Shown one piece after another: positions 1 through 7,274 of a DNA stretch of 34,158 nt. This DNA comes from Muribaculaceae bacterium (GTDB lineage: Bacteria > Bacteroidota > Bacteroidia > Bacteroidales > Muribaculaceae): the NCBI GenBank assembly GCA_022509125.1, contig JAFLTU010000004.1, positions 1-34,158 of the forward strand, in the 5' to 3' direction. Made by a program: the position numbers and the translations under genes. A model generated the notes under the pieces. That model did not search any database. It worked only from the letters and a program-made list of their open reading frames with translations, and had not been told where the DNA came from. Within the stretch, counting starts at the first letter, position 1, and each line of letters begins with the position of its first letter.

Positions 1-423
1 GAAGCAGGAACAATGCTCAAATTCTTGGGTAATCAATTTGGAGAGTCAGCCAATCAGATAGCTGGTGAAAAGTCCAAAGATGGGTCTTCAGATTATCACA
101 TTATCGGAGTAACGAATAAGGATATTTCTACCCCTGCTCATGAAAAAGAGAATTACGGCATTCTTGGATTATCCACCTATGGAGGAAATGTAAGCGTGAT
201 TTCCACATATAGACTTAAGAACAAGAAAGATTTATGGAAACTGGCAATGCATGAATTTGGTCATGGATATTTCAGTCTCAAACATTGTGAGAATGATGAT
301 CCGAGCTGCATAATGGCGGATGCTAAAGGTGGAAACCCTCATTTTGAATTAAAGGATACTTTATGTTCCATCTGCTATGAAAAAAGCCTGAGACCGGATA
401 TTGTAAGAAAGATAATTAATTGA
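1..423 (+). CDS. archaemetzincin-like zinc metalloprotease, 5' end outside the window
   Basis: The reading frame is open from base 1 through the ATG at 13 with no stop, so this is probably the C-terminal part of a longer gene. The visible part ends in a metzincin-type zinc site, HEFGHGYFSLKHC, followed by CIM and CSIC; this is the histidine/cysteine arrangement of archaemetzincins (peptidase family M54, HExxHxxGxxHC...CxM...CxxC), in which the cysteines bind a second, structural zinc. Upstream segments such as IIGVTNKDIS and VISTYRL also fit the family. Odd point: six residues, not five, separate the second and third zinc histidines. It lies 20 bases before a paralogue with the same layout, so the two are probably a tandem duplication in one transcript. 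The natural substrate is not inferable. The family call is strong, activity uncertain. Confidence 0.75.
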   Translation, partial: EAGTMLKFLGNQFGESANQIAGEKSKDGSSDYHIIGVTNKDISTPAHEKENYGILGLSTYGGNVSVISTYRLKNKKDLWKLAMHEFGHGYFSLKHCENDDPSCIMADAKGGNPHFELKDTLCSICYEKSLRPDIVRKIIN

Positions 424-443
424 TTTTTTAAACATTAAATAAG

Positions 444-1148
444 ATGATTATGAGAAATTTTGTATTATTAACTTTGATGATAACAGTAATGTTTTATTTT
501 ATTTCCTGTAATATGAATACATCAAAAGTTGAAGAGAATGATTATGATGATTTTATATGTGGCCCATTAGAAACCGTTGTTTTTTTCATTCCAATGGATG
601 GAATTAAAGATTCAGAGATAGAAAAGCTTAAAACGGAATTTCAAGAAAGAGTTCAATATTATCACCCTGGTTTATTTGTTGAAACATTAGAACATTTTAA
701 CACTCCCGATTCTTGCATAAACTCACTAAATAATAAAATTGATGAAAATATTTTAACCTCAGTGTTGGAAAACAATTTTTTGAAAATGGCAAATGAGAAA
801 GCCGTTAATGAAATTATATTTGATAAAAAACATTATGGAGGTTGCTTTATAATCGGAGTTACTGATAAGAATATTGAAACAAAAGTCCATGGTCTTGAGA
901 AATATAAAATTCCAGATGGTTCTGAATATGAACGGAAACAGTTATCTGTGATAACAACAAAAGGACCTACAAAGAAAAAAGATTTATGGAAATTAGCATT
1001 CCATGAATTCAACCATGGTTATAATGGAATTGAGCACTGTTCAAATAATTCATGCATTATGTCAAATTATAAAGGGAAAAATCCTCACTTTGAAAGAAAA
1101 GACTCTTTATGTTTAGATTGTAGTGTCCAATTAATAATTGGAGATTAG
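444..1148 (+). CDS. archaemetzincin-like lipoprotein, tandem paralogue
   Basis: A 234-residue protein with an N-terminal hydrophobic stretch ending in FISC, a plausible lipoprotein signal peptide, so it is probably anchored in the envelope (inference). An ATG two codons downstream is an alternative start. The C-terminal third carries HEFNHGYNGIEHC, then CIM and CLDC, the M54 archaemetzincin layout for a catalytic zinc plus a structural zinc. As in its upstream neighbour, the third histidine is one residue later than in the canonical HExxHxxGxxH motif. Shared segments with that neighbour include IIGVTDKNI, KKKDLWKLA and KNPHFERKDSLC. The gene is clearly AT-richer than the downstream housekeeping genes, which may signal recent acquisition. 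Proteolytic function is inferred from the motif only. Confidence 0.75.
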   Translation: MIMRNFVLLTLMITVMFYFISCNMNTSKVEENDYDDFICGPLETVVFFIPMDGIKDSEIEKLKTEFQERVQYYHPGLFVETLEHFNTPDSCINSLNNKIDENILTSVLENNFLKMANEKAVNEIIFDKKHYGGCFIIGVTDKNIETKVHGLEKYKIPDGSEYERKQLSVITTKGPTKKKDLWKLAFHEFNHGYNGIEHCSNNSCIMSNYKGKNPHFERKDSLCLDCSVQLIIGD

Positions 1149-1209
1149 AAAGTAATTTAAAACTCTAAAAATGATGAATTCACTTTAGGGATAAGAAAGA
1201 ACAATTATA

Positions 1210-1269
1210 GGGCGTACATTTTTTTGATATCTTTTAAAATAATTATAGATTAAATAAAAATGTACGCCC
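1210..1269. repeat. 14-bp perfect inverted repeat between convergent genes
   Basis: GGGCGTACATTTTT at 1210-1223 is matched by its exact reverse complement at 1256-1269, around a 32-base AT-rich loop. It lies between the metzincin gene (+) and the malY-like gene (-), so a bidirectional terminator is possible. However, the loop is long for an intrinsic terminator and no T-run follows the stem on either strand. A dispersed palindromic repeat of the kind found between Bacteroidota genes, or a miniature element, is an alternative. Confidence 0.6.
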
Positions 1270-1305
1270 CTTCTATTCTCTATTCACTATTTACTATTCT
1301 CTTCA

Positions 1306-2496
1306 TTACAATATCCCGGCTCCAGGATTTTCATCTTTTTTCAATCCTCTCTTAAGCCGCTCAAGCCCCTCTTTGAGCCTCGAACGCGGACATGCGATAT
1401 TTATACGCATGAAACCCTCGCCATCTGCCCCATACATTGCCCCCGGATTGAGCCACACTCCCGCCTCTCTTATAAGTTTCTCCTCCAGTTCTTCCGACGT
1501 GAGGCCAGACTTGCGGAAGTCAACCCACACTAGATAAGTCCCTTCAAGTTTTGTCACGGGAAATTCCGGAAACTCCGTCTGGAAGAAATTGACCAAATAT
1601 TCATAGTTTAGCTGAAGATAGTCGATTAGTTCAGTTAGCCATGGCTCTCCCTCGGTGTAAGCCGATATGGTTGCCAAGACTCCGAAGGGATTGACATCGC
1701 AGACCTCATTGATATTGATTGCCTTGTCGATTTTCTCTCTCATCTCTTCATTTTTGCATACAATATTGGCAATTTGGAGGCCGGCGATATTAAACGCCTT
1801 GCTCGGAGAAACACAAGCCACGCTGGTGGCCGCGGCCTCTTCAGAGATGCTGCAGAAAGGAATATAGACAAAGGGAGGATAGACCAGCTCGCAATGGATT
1901 TCATCGGAAACCACGGTGACCCCATGGCGTCTGCATATCTCGTAAATACGGGTCAGTTCATTGTAGTTCCATACTCTTCCTGAGGGATTGTGGGGATTGC
2001 ATAGGAGCAGAAGGGTGGCCTTCGGGTCGCTTGCTCTTCGTTCAAGGTCGTCGAAATCTATAGTGTAGTAGTCGCCGTTATATATCAATGAATTTTCCGA
2101 AGGTTCGCATCCGTTGTTGCGGATTGAGGAGAAGAAGCAATTATAGACCGGCGTCTGTATGATCACCTTGTCGCCGGGAAAGGCGAGAGCCTTGATTATT
2201 GCAGAGATAGCCGGCACGACTCCGCTAGTGTAAATTATGTCGCTTCCCGTAAATTTCCAGTTATGCCTTTGGGAAAACCAGTCTATTGTAGCTTGATAAT
2301 AGGCGTCGGGGACTCTCGTGTAACCAAAAACGCCATGTTCTACTCTCTTTTTCAACGTCTCGATAATGCATGGGGCTGTCTGGAAATCCATGTCGGCAAC
2401 CCATAGAGGAATCACATTCTCCATGTCAAGACTGTCCCATTTATAGGAATTGGTGTTATGGCGATTTATCGGCTTGTCGAAATCAAATTTTTTCAT
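1306..2496 (-). CDS. MalY/PatB family PLP-dependent C-S lyase (cystathionine beta-lyase type)
   Basis: A 396-residue fold-type I aminotransferase-family protein. Visible family marks are PLWVADMDF near residue 30, NPHNPSGRVW around 167-176, SDEIHCELV around 197-205 with the PLP-binding Asp198, and SPSKAFNIAGLQ with the Schiff-base Lys233. The arginine that binds the substrate carboxylate is expected in the MRINIACPRSRL segment near the C-terminus. Members of the MalY/PatB group cleave cystathionine or cysteine to ammonia, pyruvate and a thiol. The exact substrate cannot be read from sequence, so no gene symbol is given. It starts 24 bases after the stop of the dipeptidase gene and probably shares its transcript; the pair could release and then degrade sulfur amino acids (inference). 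Confidence 0.88.
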   Translation of the reverse strand: MKKFDFDKPINRHNTNSYKWDSLDMENVIPLWVADMDFQTAPCIIETLKKRVEHGVFGYTRVPDAYYQATIDWFSQRHNWKFTGSDIIYTSGVVPAISAIIKALAFPGDKVIIQTPVYNCFFSSIRNNGCEPSENSLIYNGDYYTIDFDDLERRASDPKATLLLLCNPHNPSGRVWNYNELTRIYEICRRHGVTVVSDEIHCELVYPPFVYIPFCSISEEAAATSVACVSPSKAFNIAGLQIANIVCKNEEMREKIDKAININEVCDVNPFGVLATISAYTEGEPWLTELIDYLQLNYEYLVNFFQTEFPEFPVTKLEGTYLVWVDFRKSGLTSEELEEKLIREAGVWLNPGAMYGADGEGFMRINIACPRSRLKEGLERLKRGLKKDENPGAGIL

Positions 2497-2520
2497 GGTT
2501 TTTTCGGTTAGAGGGGAGTT

Positions 2521-4161
2521 TTACTTAATCTTGAAATGGTTGCCCGTTTCCTTAACGATGTTCTCGTAATATTCTTTATTATAGCCCGGGAATGAGGGAT
2601 ATGCCGGGATGCCGTATTCTGTCACCTGGAAAGATCCATCCTCGTTTGTTTTCTTCTCATTTCCATCCATATGTTTCACTAAAAGATATATTGCCAGGTC
2701 TCGATAGGCGTCTGTGGCCTGTCCTGCAAACAGTGCTGCCTCTGAGTTGACTGCCTCTTGAAGAGCCGATAAATCACCCACATCATAAAGCCCCGTCAGT
2801 TCTTTTTCTTTGTCATTACGAGTGGTTTGGAAGGCATTTTCAAGACTCTCCTGCACTTTACGGATGTCTGGAATCATCCGGTCGTAGCGAGTGTAGGCTT
2901 GGTTGGCTACCCAGTTGTTCATCCAGAAATTGGAGTCCATTGAGAAGGTGTTGATATCTCCTTTTGCAAGTTGGGAGGGCACTTCTGTGAGGGAGCAATA
3001 GAAAGGCATGTAGACGCTGGTATTCGTGTCGTCGGTGCCGAACCAGAAGACTCCTCCAACGGGGTCGGGAAGCCAGTCGCGACTTTGGCTCACGAAGCTC
3101 CATCCGGTCTGTTGGGTCCCGATTGCCCTCTCCATGCAATATGTTGACCCATCCACCTCGAATTCCATTGGACGCCAACGATAGGGCACGTGATATGGAC
3201 CGGCACCTATGTCAGATGTCATTTCGTAGGGAGTTCCCTCGAAATGGTCGCGCATGCTCGCCTGCATCTCTTGAAGGCTCACTTTACGCTCAGGCACTAT
3301 GTAGAGGGGCATCGGCTCGTCTGATTCATTATTGACCCATGCGAAATATTTGTCGGCATCAGGTTGGAATCTGCGGAAATAAGTCCACACCCGGGCATCG
3401 CAACCTCTCCTGGTTGACGCGTCATGCTTGCTATAAGCGTCGGCAAAAGAGAAATCCTCGTCATTGCCATTAAAATAACCACGCCTTCTTGCAAATTCAA
3501 TCACGTCGGGGCTGTATATGACATTCTCTTTGTCGTTCCAGTCAACTTTTCGGATTCTGGGTTCATTGGCATGGCCTGAAATGGCATCGTCGGGTATCCT
3601 CACTGCTATCCAGACTGCCCCCTTCTCGGCCCCTTTTCCTATCATATCCATTACCCACACCTCATCTTTGTCGGCAATAGAGAAGGATTCTCCCTCACTG
3701 GCATAGCCATATTCCTCCACGAGTTCGGTCATCACTTTGATGGCTTCCCTGGCACTCTTCGAGCGCTCCAAGGCGATCTGGATCAGCGAGCCATAGTCGA
3801 TTATAGAGTTGCCTGTGGTGTCCATAAGTTCTTCATGACCGCCCCATGTAGTCTCCCCGATTGCAACCTGATATTCGTTCATGTTACCAACAACATTGTA
3901 GGTCTCTTCCGTCTGGGGTATTTCACCAAGCGGCTTGTTGGTGTCCCACTCGATGATTTTTCGCATCTCTCCGGGAGTATGTTTGGCTCGTGGCGTGTGG
4001 GAAAGGTCTCCGTACAGATTATGTGAATCGGCCGCGTAAGTGATCATAACAGAACCATCGGCCGTTGCCTTTTTCCCTGCTATTAGATTTGTGCATGACC
4101 AGGATGGTAAACCTCCTCCTATAATTCCCAACCCTATTAAAAATGCTATCTTCTTATTCAT
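2521..4161 (-). CDS. C69 family dipeptidase (PepD-like), exported
   Basis: A 546-residue N-terminal nucleophile (Ntn) hydrolase of peptidase family C69. The N-terminus is a hydrophobic segment ending at WSC; Cys23, followed by TNLIAGKKATADGS, matches the nucleophile position of the family, which must become the N-terminal residue. Removal of the signal-like leader would therefore both export and activate the protein. Other typical segments are NEYQVAIGETTWGG, YGSLIQIALERSKSAREAI and DEVWVMDMIGKG. Family members hydrolyse a broad range of dipeptides. A periplasmic or surface location is inferred. The gene has its own promoter and a 5' hairpin and is followed by the malY-like gene. The start is the only ATG giving a proper leader. 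Confidence 0.9.
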   Translation of the reverse strand: MNKKIAFLIGLGIIGGGLPSWSCTNLIAGKKATADGSVMITYAADSHNLYGDLSHTPRAKHTPGEMRKIIEWDTNKPLGEIPQTEETYNVVGNMNEYQVAIGETTWGGHEELMDTTGNSIIDYGSLIQIALERSKSAREAIKVMTELVEEYGYASEGESFSIADKDEVWVMDMIGKGAEKGAVWIAVRIPDDAISGHANEPRIRKVDWNDKENVIYSPDVIEFARRRGYFNGNDEDFSFADAYSKHDASTRRGCDARVWTYFRRFQPDADKYFAWVNNESDEPMPLYIVPERKVSLQEMQASMRDHFEGTPYEMTSDIGAGPYHVPYRWRPMEFEVDGSTYCMERAIGTQQTGWSFVSQSRDWLPDPVGGVFWFGTDDTNTSVYMPFYCSLTEVPSQLAKGDINTFSMDSNFWMNNWVANQAYTRYDRMIPDIRKVQESLENAFQTTRNDKEKELTGLYDVGDLSALQEAVNSEAALFAGQATDAYRDLAIYLLVKHMDGNEKKTNEDGSFQVTEYGIPAYPSFPGYNKEYYENIVKETGNHFKIK

Positions 4162-4201
4162 TATTTTTTTATTTTTCTTTAAATTATTTATTTAACTTTC
4201 T

Positions 4202-4239
4202 CATCTCCATTTGATTGTCCATGTCAAACCGTGGAGATG
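4202..4239 (-). promoter_or_regulatory. 5'-leader hairpin ahead of the dipeptidase gene
   Basis: CATCTCCA (4202-4209) pairs with TGGAGATG (4232-4239). The directly adjoining TTTGA (4210-4214) pairs with TCAAA (4224-4228), giving a 13-bp stem with a 3-base bulge on one side and a 9-base loop. It lies 41-78 bases before the start codon and just downstream of the predicted transcription start, so it would form at the very 5' end of the mRNA. No T-run follows, which argues against a terminator for the upstream hydrolase. A role in mRNA stability or regulation is inference. Confidence 0.55.
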
Positions 4240-4249
4240 TTTCTTTCCT

Positions 4250-4281
4250 CAAATATACCTAATTTTCCCTTATCTCGCAAA
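4250..4281 (-). promoter_or_regulatory. Bacteroidota-type promoter for the dipeptidase-malY operon
   Basis: On the minus strand TTTG (4281-4278) is followed after exactly 20 bases by TATATTTG (4257-4250). This fits the Bacteroidota primary sigma factor consensus TTTG-N19-21-TAnnTTTG with no mismatch. Transcription should begin around 4243-4246, about 85 bases before the start codon at 4161. It is the best promoter match I found in the window. Confidence 0.75.
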
Positions 4282-4330
4282 TCCCCCCTTCCTATTCCCT
4301 CCTTTTCCCTCTCAGATGAAGCAGGATAAT

Positions 4331-5698
4331 TTAATTTGAATTAACCTTTTGAATGAAGGATCTTATATCTTCCAGCACTTCAGGTGATATTGTTTCTTCT
4401 ATTTCAGCATATTCATTGATCTTACCTGTTGCAGCATGTTGCATGAGATGATTTAATTCAGGATAAACCTTTACATTAATAGGCTGAATATTGTCGATCA
4501 AGACCGGCACATTTAATGATGGTGGGACCTGTTTGTCTTTTTCTCCATACAGCATTAAGATAGGTACAGAAATATTTTTTATATCCGCCATTGGATCATA
4601 ATTGATAAAATATTTTAACCATGGAGCAAGATTTGAGAAGGTCTCTCTTAAGTTTTTGGCAAGAGGGGCAACCACCGGATTTGAAAGATTTTCAGATGAA
4701 AAAATAGCATAATTGGTTTCATCAAATGCAATCGGATTATTCTCTTTCTGACTTTCAAACATTCCTTTCATAGCATCTATATACATTTCTATGTATTCCT
4801 CCGGAAGACCTCCATCCCGCAAGAGGAAATCATTTTGAAATATCAAGATTCTGTCTCCGGGTAATGTCGGTCCGCCAATCTCTACTATAAAATCAACAAG
4901 GTTGCCCATGTTGGCAACCTTATCGGCAATGAGTCCTCCTTCGCTATGGCCTATTATACCTATTTTTGAAAAACCCCTTTCTTTTAAAAAATTTATCCCT
5001 CCAAGGGCATCCATGCTGTTTTCATAAGTGGTAGGATTTGGTGAAAGTCCGGTTGATTTGTCGAAACCCCGATCATCATATCTTAACGATGCGATGCCGT
5101 TCCGGGCCAGATAATCGGCAATGACTGCAAATGGTTTGTGTTCAAATATTTCTTCATCCCGGTTTTGAGTGCCGCTTCCACTGACTAATAGAACGGCCGG
5201 AGTTTCCTTTATTTTACTATCAGGTATCGATAAAGTCCCAAATAATATTGCATTGTCTAAGGCTGATGGGAAAACCACTTCCTCTGTTATGTAAGGAAAA
5301 GGAGGTTGAGGGGTCTGGGGCCTATTCAATGTTGTGACCTTCCGCTTTAAATTTAAAGGAAGGTTTAGAGGCCCTTGAGAAAAATCCCCTTTTATAGAGT
5401 CGCCCTGTAACTTACCTTTGTATTTGAGCATTAACTGAGGCACCGTTACATTCAAGGAATCCGAAGAGACATATTCGATTTGCATTGGAATTCCATATGC
5501 ACCTTGATCCGGGGAATCCATTGTTACAACAGCCTCTTCTTCCGACCCTGTAATGTTAACCACTAATCTTAACCCCATTTCAGGATTGATCATCAGTTTA
5601 CCCTCCCAACTTCCATCTAGATTTGGGGTTTGGGCGGATAATCCTAAAACGCCTAAAAATAACCAAGAAAGAGTCGATACCAAAAACCTTTTAGCCAT
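4331..5698 (-). CDS. exported alpha/beta hydrolase (serine esterase/peptidase type)
   Basis: A 455-residue protein with a signal peptide ending near LGLSAQ. Residues ~25-120 form a beta-rich N-terminal domain (GSWEGKL..., LKYKGKLQGDSIKGDF) seen in many Bacteroidota hydrolases, followed by an alpha/beta hydrolase domain from about residue 140. The nucleophile elbow is GHSEGG with Ser252. The acid is probably Asp in LYGEKDKQVP (~389) and the base His in PELNHLMQ (~417). LLVSGSGTQNRDE forms the oxyanion-hole region. Known relatives are esterases or acyl-peptidases of uncertain substrate. It ends about 170 bases before the dipeptidase gene, which has its own promoter, so the two are probably separate units. 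A periplasmic location is inferred from the leader. Confidence 0.85.
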   Translation of the reverse strand: MAKRFLVSTLSWLFLGVLGLSAQTPNLDGSWEGKLMINPEMGLRLVVNITGSEEEAVVTMDSPDQGAYGIPMQIEYVSSDSLNVTVPQLMLKYKGKLQGDSIKGDFSQGPLNLPLNLKRKVTTLNRPQTPQPPFPYITEEVVFPSALDNAILFGTLSIPDSKIKETPAVLLVSGSGTQNRDEEIFEHKPFAVIADYLARNGIASLRYDDRGFDKSTGLSPNPTTYENSMDALGGINFLKERGFSKIGIIGHSEGGLIADKVANMGNLVDFIVEIGGPTLPGDRILIFQNDFLLRDGGLPEEYIEMYIDAMKGMFESQKENNPIAFDETNYAIFSSENLSNPVVAPLAKNLRETFSNLAPWLKYFINYDPMADIKNISVPILMLYGEKDKQVPPSLNVPVLIDNIQPINVKVYPELNHLMQHAATGKINEYAEIEETISPEVLEDIRSFIQKVNSN

Positions 5699-5785
5699 AT
5701 ATTCGGATTATTAATTAAAAGGAATTTAAATTATTAGATTATCTCGTATTCTTTAAAGAAAGGATTATGAAAAAAGAAACACATC

Positions 5786-5923
5786 ATGCTCCTCTTGCTT
5801 TATCACACCTCTCCTTTGGAAACAAAATTAAGAACAATTTTGAATAATCCGCGCATAATGGGTCTTCTTTTATGCCTGATATATGCCGCCGCAAGGTTTT
5901 ACCTGCTTGCAAATCTTAAGTAA
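5786..5923 (+). CDS. possible 45-residue hydrophobic peptide or gene remnant
   Basis: A short frame from ATG 5786 to TAA 5923 encodes MLLLLYHTSPLETK..., whose second half (MGLLLCLIYAAARFYLL) could form one membrane helix. No Shine-Dalgarno-like sequence or promoter is obvious, and I do not recognise the protein. It could be a small membrane peptide, the decayed 3' end of a longer gene such as a transposase, or chance. Confidence is low. Confidence 0.2.
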   Translation: MLLLLYHTSPLETKLRTILNNPRIMGLLLCLIYAAARFYLLANLK

Positions 5924-5939
5924 ATAAAAAATTATTACT

Positions 5940-5947
5940 TAACTTTG
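5940..5947 (+). promoter_or_regulatory. candidate -7 box for the FMN-binding protein gene
   Basis: TAACTTTG matches the Bacteroidota -7 consensus TAnnTTTG. No good TTTG lies 19-21 bases upstream, so this is a partial promoter match. It would leave a leader of about 140 bases. A second identical box at 5991-5998 would give a leader of about 90 bases and is equally possible. Confidence 0.35.
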
Positions 5948-6092
5948 TAGTTCAATAGTTTAAAATATAATATGTTAAGGAATATAAGAATAACTTTGGG
6001 TGTTTTACAAGACCTTATCGCTAAATTCGGTAAGTGCTATTTATGTAGAGGGAAATGAGAGACATAGATTTGTTTAAATCAACAATCTTATA

Positions 6093-7199
6093 ATGGAACC
6101 AGCCGAGAAACCTGTCATTAAACCTAAGAACACAAGACTCAAACAAGTTGTCAGTCTGATCGTCTGCGTGATGATTATGCTGGTCTATCCTATATGGAAA
6201 GAACATAGGATTTTTGGCATCGACCTCCCCTCTGATGAGGAACAAAAGGTAGAGACTTTGACTCCGACAGATGATGGTTTTATTATAAACACCACCGAAA
6301 TTGGAAAGGATATTATCGGGTATGTTGGTCCAACTCCTGTAGAAATTATTGTTTCCAATGGAAAAATTCAAAAGATTTCCCCATTGCCTAACAAAGAGAC
6401 TCCTGAATTTTATGGAGCGATAAGAAACAGCGATCTCCTCGAAACTTTAGATGGTAAAACTCTTGAAGAAGCTGCCAATATTACTATCGACGGAGTTTCC
6501 GGGGCCACTTATACTTCCAAGGCTATAATCGGAAATATAAAGGCCGGAATTGCATATGCACTCAATGAAAATGCCGTGGCAATAGGGAAGGAGGCGGATT
6601 CCGAGAAATTACCGGCAAAATGGTATGTGACAATTGGCATAATCCTCGCAGGCGGAATAATTCCATTCTTTATCAAGGATAAAAGATACCGGAATCTTCA
6701 ATTGCTTTTGAACGTTTTGCTCTTAGGATTCTGGGGAGGCACTTTTATATCCTATTCTTTGATGACTTCCTTTGCCATGAATGGAATCACAAAAGTTATT
6801 CTGATTCCATTAGGTTTGATGTTGATAGCAGCCTTCATTTATCCATTCTTTGGCAAGAATGATTATTATTGCCTTTGGATGTGTCCATATGGCTCGGCAC
6901 AGGAGCTTTTGGGGAAGTGTCTGAAATTCAAAATAAAAATGAAACCCGGTCTTATCAAAGGTCTTAATTTTTTTAGGCAGGCTCTTTGGTTTGTGCTTAT
7001 GTGGCTGTTGTGGACCGGCCTTTGGTTTGACTGGATGGGATACGAACCCTTCGCAGCCTTTTTCTTCACAGATGCATCCGTGGTCACTTTAAGCATCGCG
7101 GGAGCTTTTCTGATTCTTTCATTATTTATCCAAAGACCTTATTGCCGCTTCGTCTGTCCCACAGGATCCCTTTTTAAATATGCCGAGGGTAGATATTGA
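6093..7199 (+). CDS. membrane FMN-binding protein with two CxxxCP motifs (NosR-like redox protein)
   Basis: A 368-residue membrane protein. After an N-terminal helix (~17-34), an exported FMN-binding domain carries DGVSGAT at 133-139, the site where RnfG/NqrC/NosR-type proteins bind FMN covalently through the final threonine. Membrane helices follow, with CLWMCP (Cys260, Cys264) and CRFVCP (Cys351, Cys355), as in the membrane part of NosR. The protein stops 13 residues after the second motif, so the two-cluster ferredoxin domain of NosR is absent. It probably passes electrons across the membrane to or from an extracytoplasmic flavin. The partner is unknown: no nos, rnf or apbE gene is present here. 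The gene stands alone and converges with the helicase gene. Confidence 0.8.
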   Translation: MEPAEKPVIKPKNTRLKQVVSLIVCVMIMLVYPIWKEHRIFGIDLPSDEEQKVETLTPTDDGFIINTTEIGKDIIGYVGPTPVEIIVSNGKIQKISPLPNKETPEFYGAIRNSDLLETLDGKTLEEAANITIDGVSGATYTSKAIIGNIKAGIAYALNENAVAIGKEADSEKLPAKWYVTIGIILAGGIIPFFIKDKRYRNLQLLLNVLLLGFWGGTFISYSLMTSFAMNGITKVILIPLGLMLIAAFIYPFFGKNDYYCLWMCPYGSAQELLGKCLKFKIKMKPGLIKGLNFFRQALWFVLMWLLWTGLWFDWMGYEPFAAFFFTDASVVTLSIAGAFLILSLFIQRPYCRFVCPTGSLFKYAEGRY

Positions 7200-7274
7200 T
7201 AAAATATTGTCGAAAGAAAAATACTGTTTTTATTAAATAGGTTAGAGAAGGACGATTTTTAAAGGCCCGGCAGT

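Larger units (their letters stand above)
5699..6092. other. 394-bp divergent intergenic region
   Basis: Separates the alpha/beta hydrolase (-) from the FMN-binding protein (+). It holds two TAACTTTG -7 boxes on the plus strand (5940-5947 and 5991-5998), a TAATTTTG box on the minus strand (plus-strand 5823-5830), and a short open frame at 5786-5923. A 6-bp inverted repeat, GCATAA/TTATGC, lies at 5853-5875. I see no tRNA or recognisable structured RNA. Confidence 0.6.

Noticed and set aside
7217-7231. AAAAA-TACTG-TTTTT hairpin between the FMN-binding protein and helicase genes as a terminator
   Set aside because: The stem is five A-T pairs only, too weak to call a terminator.
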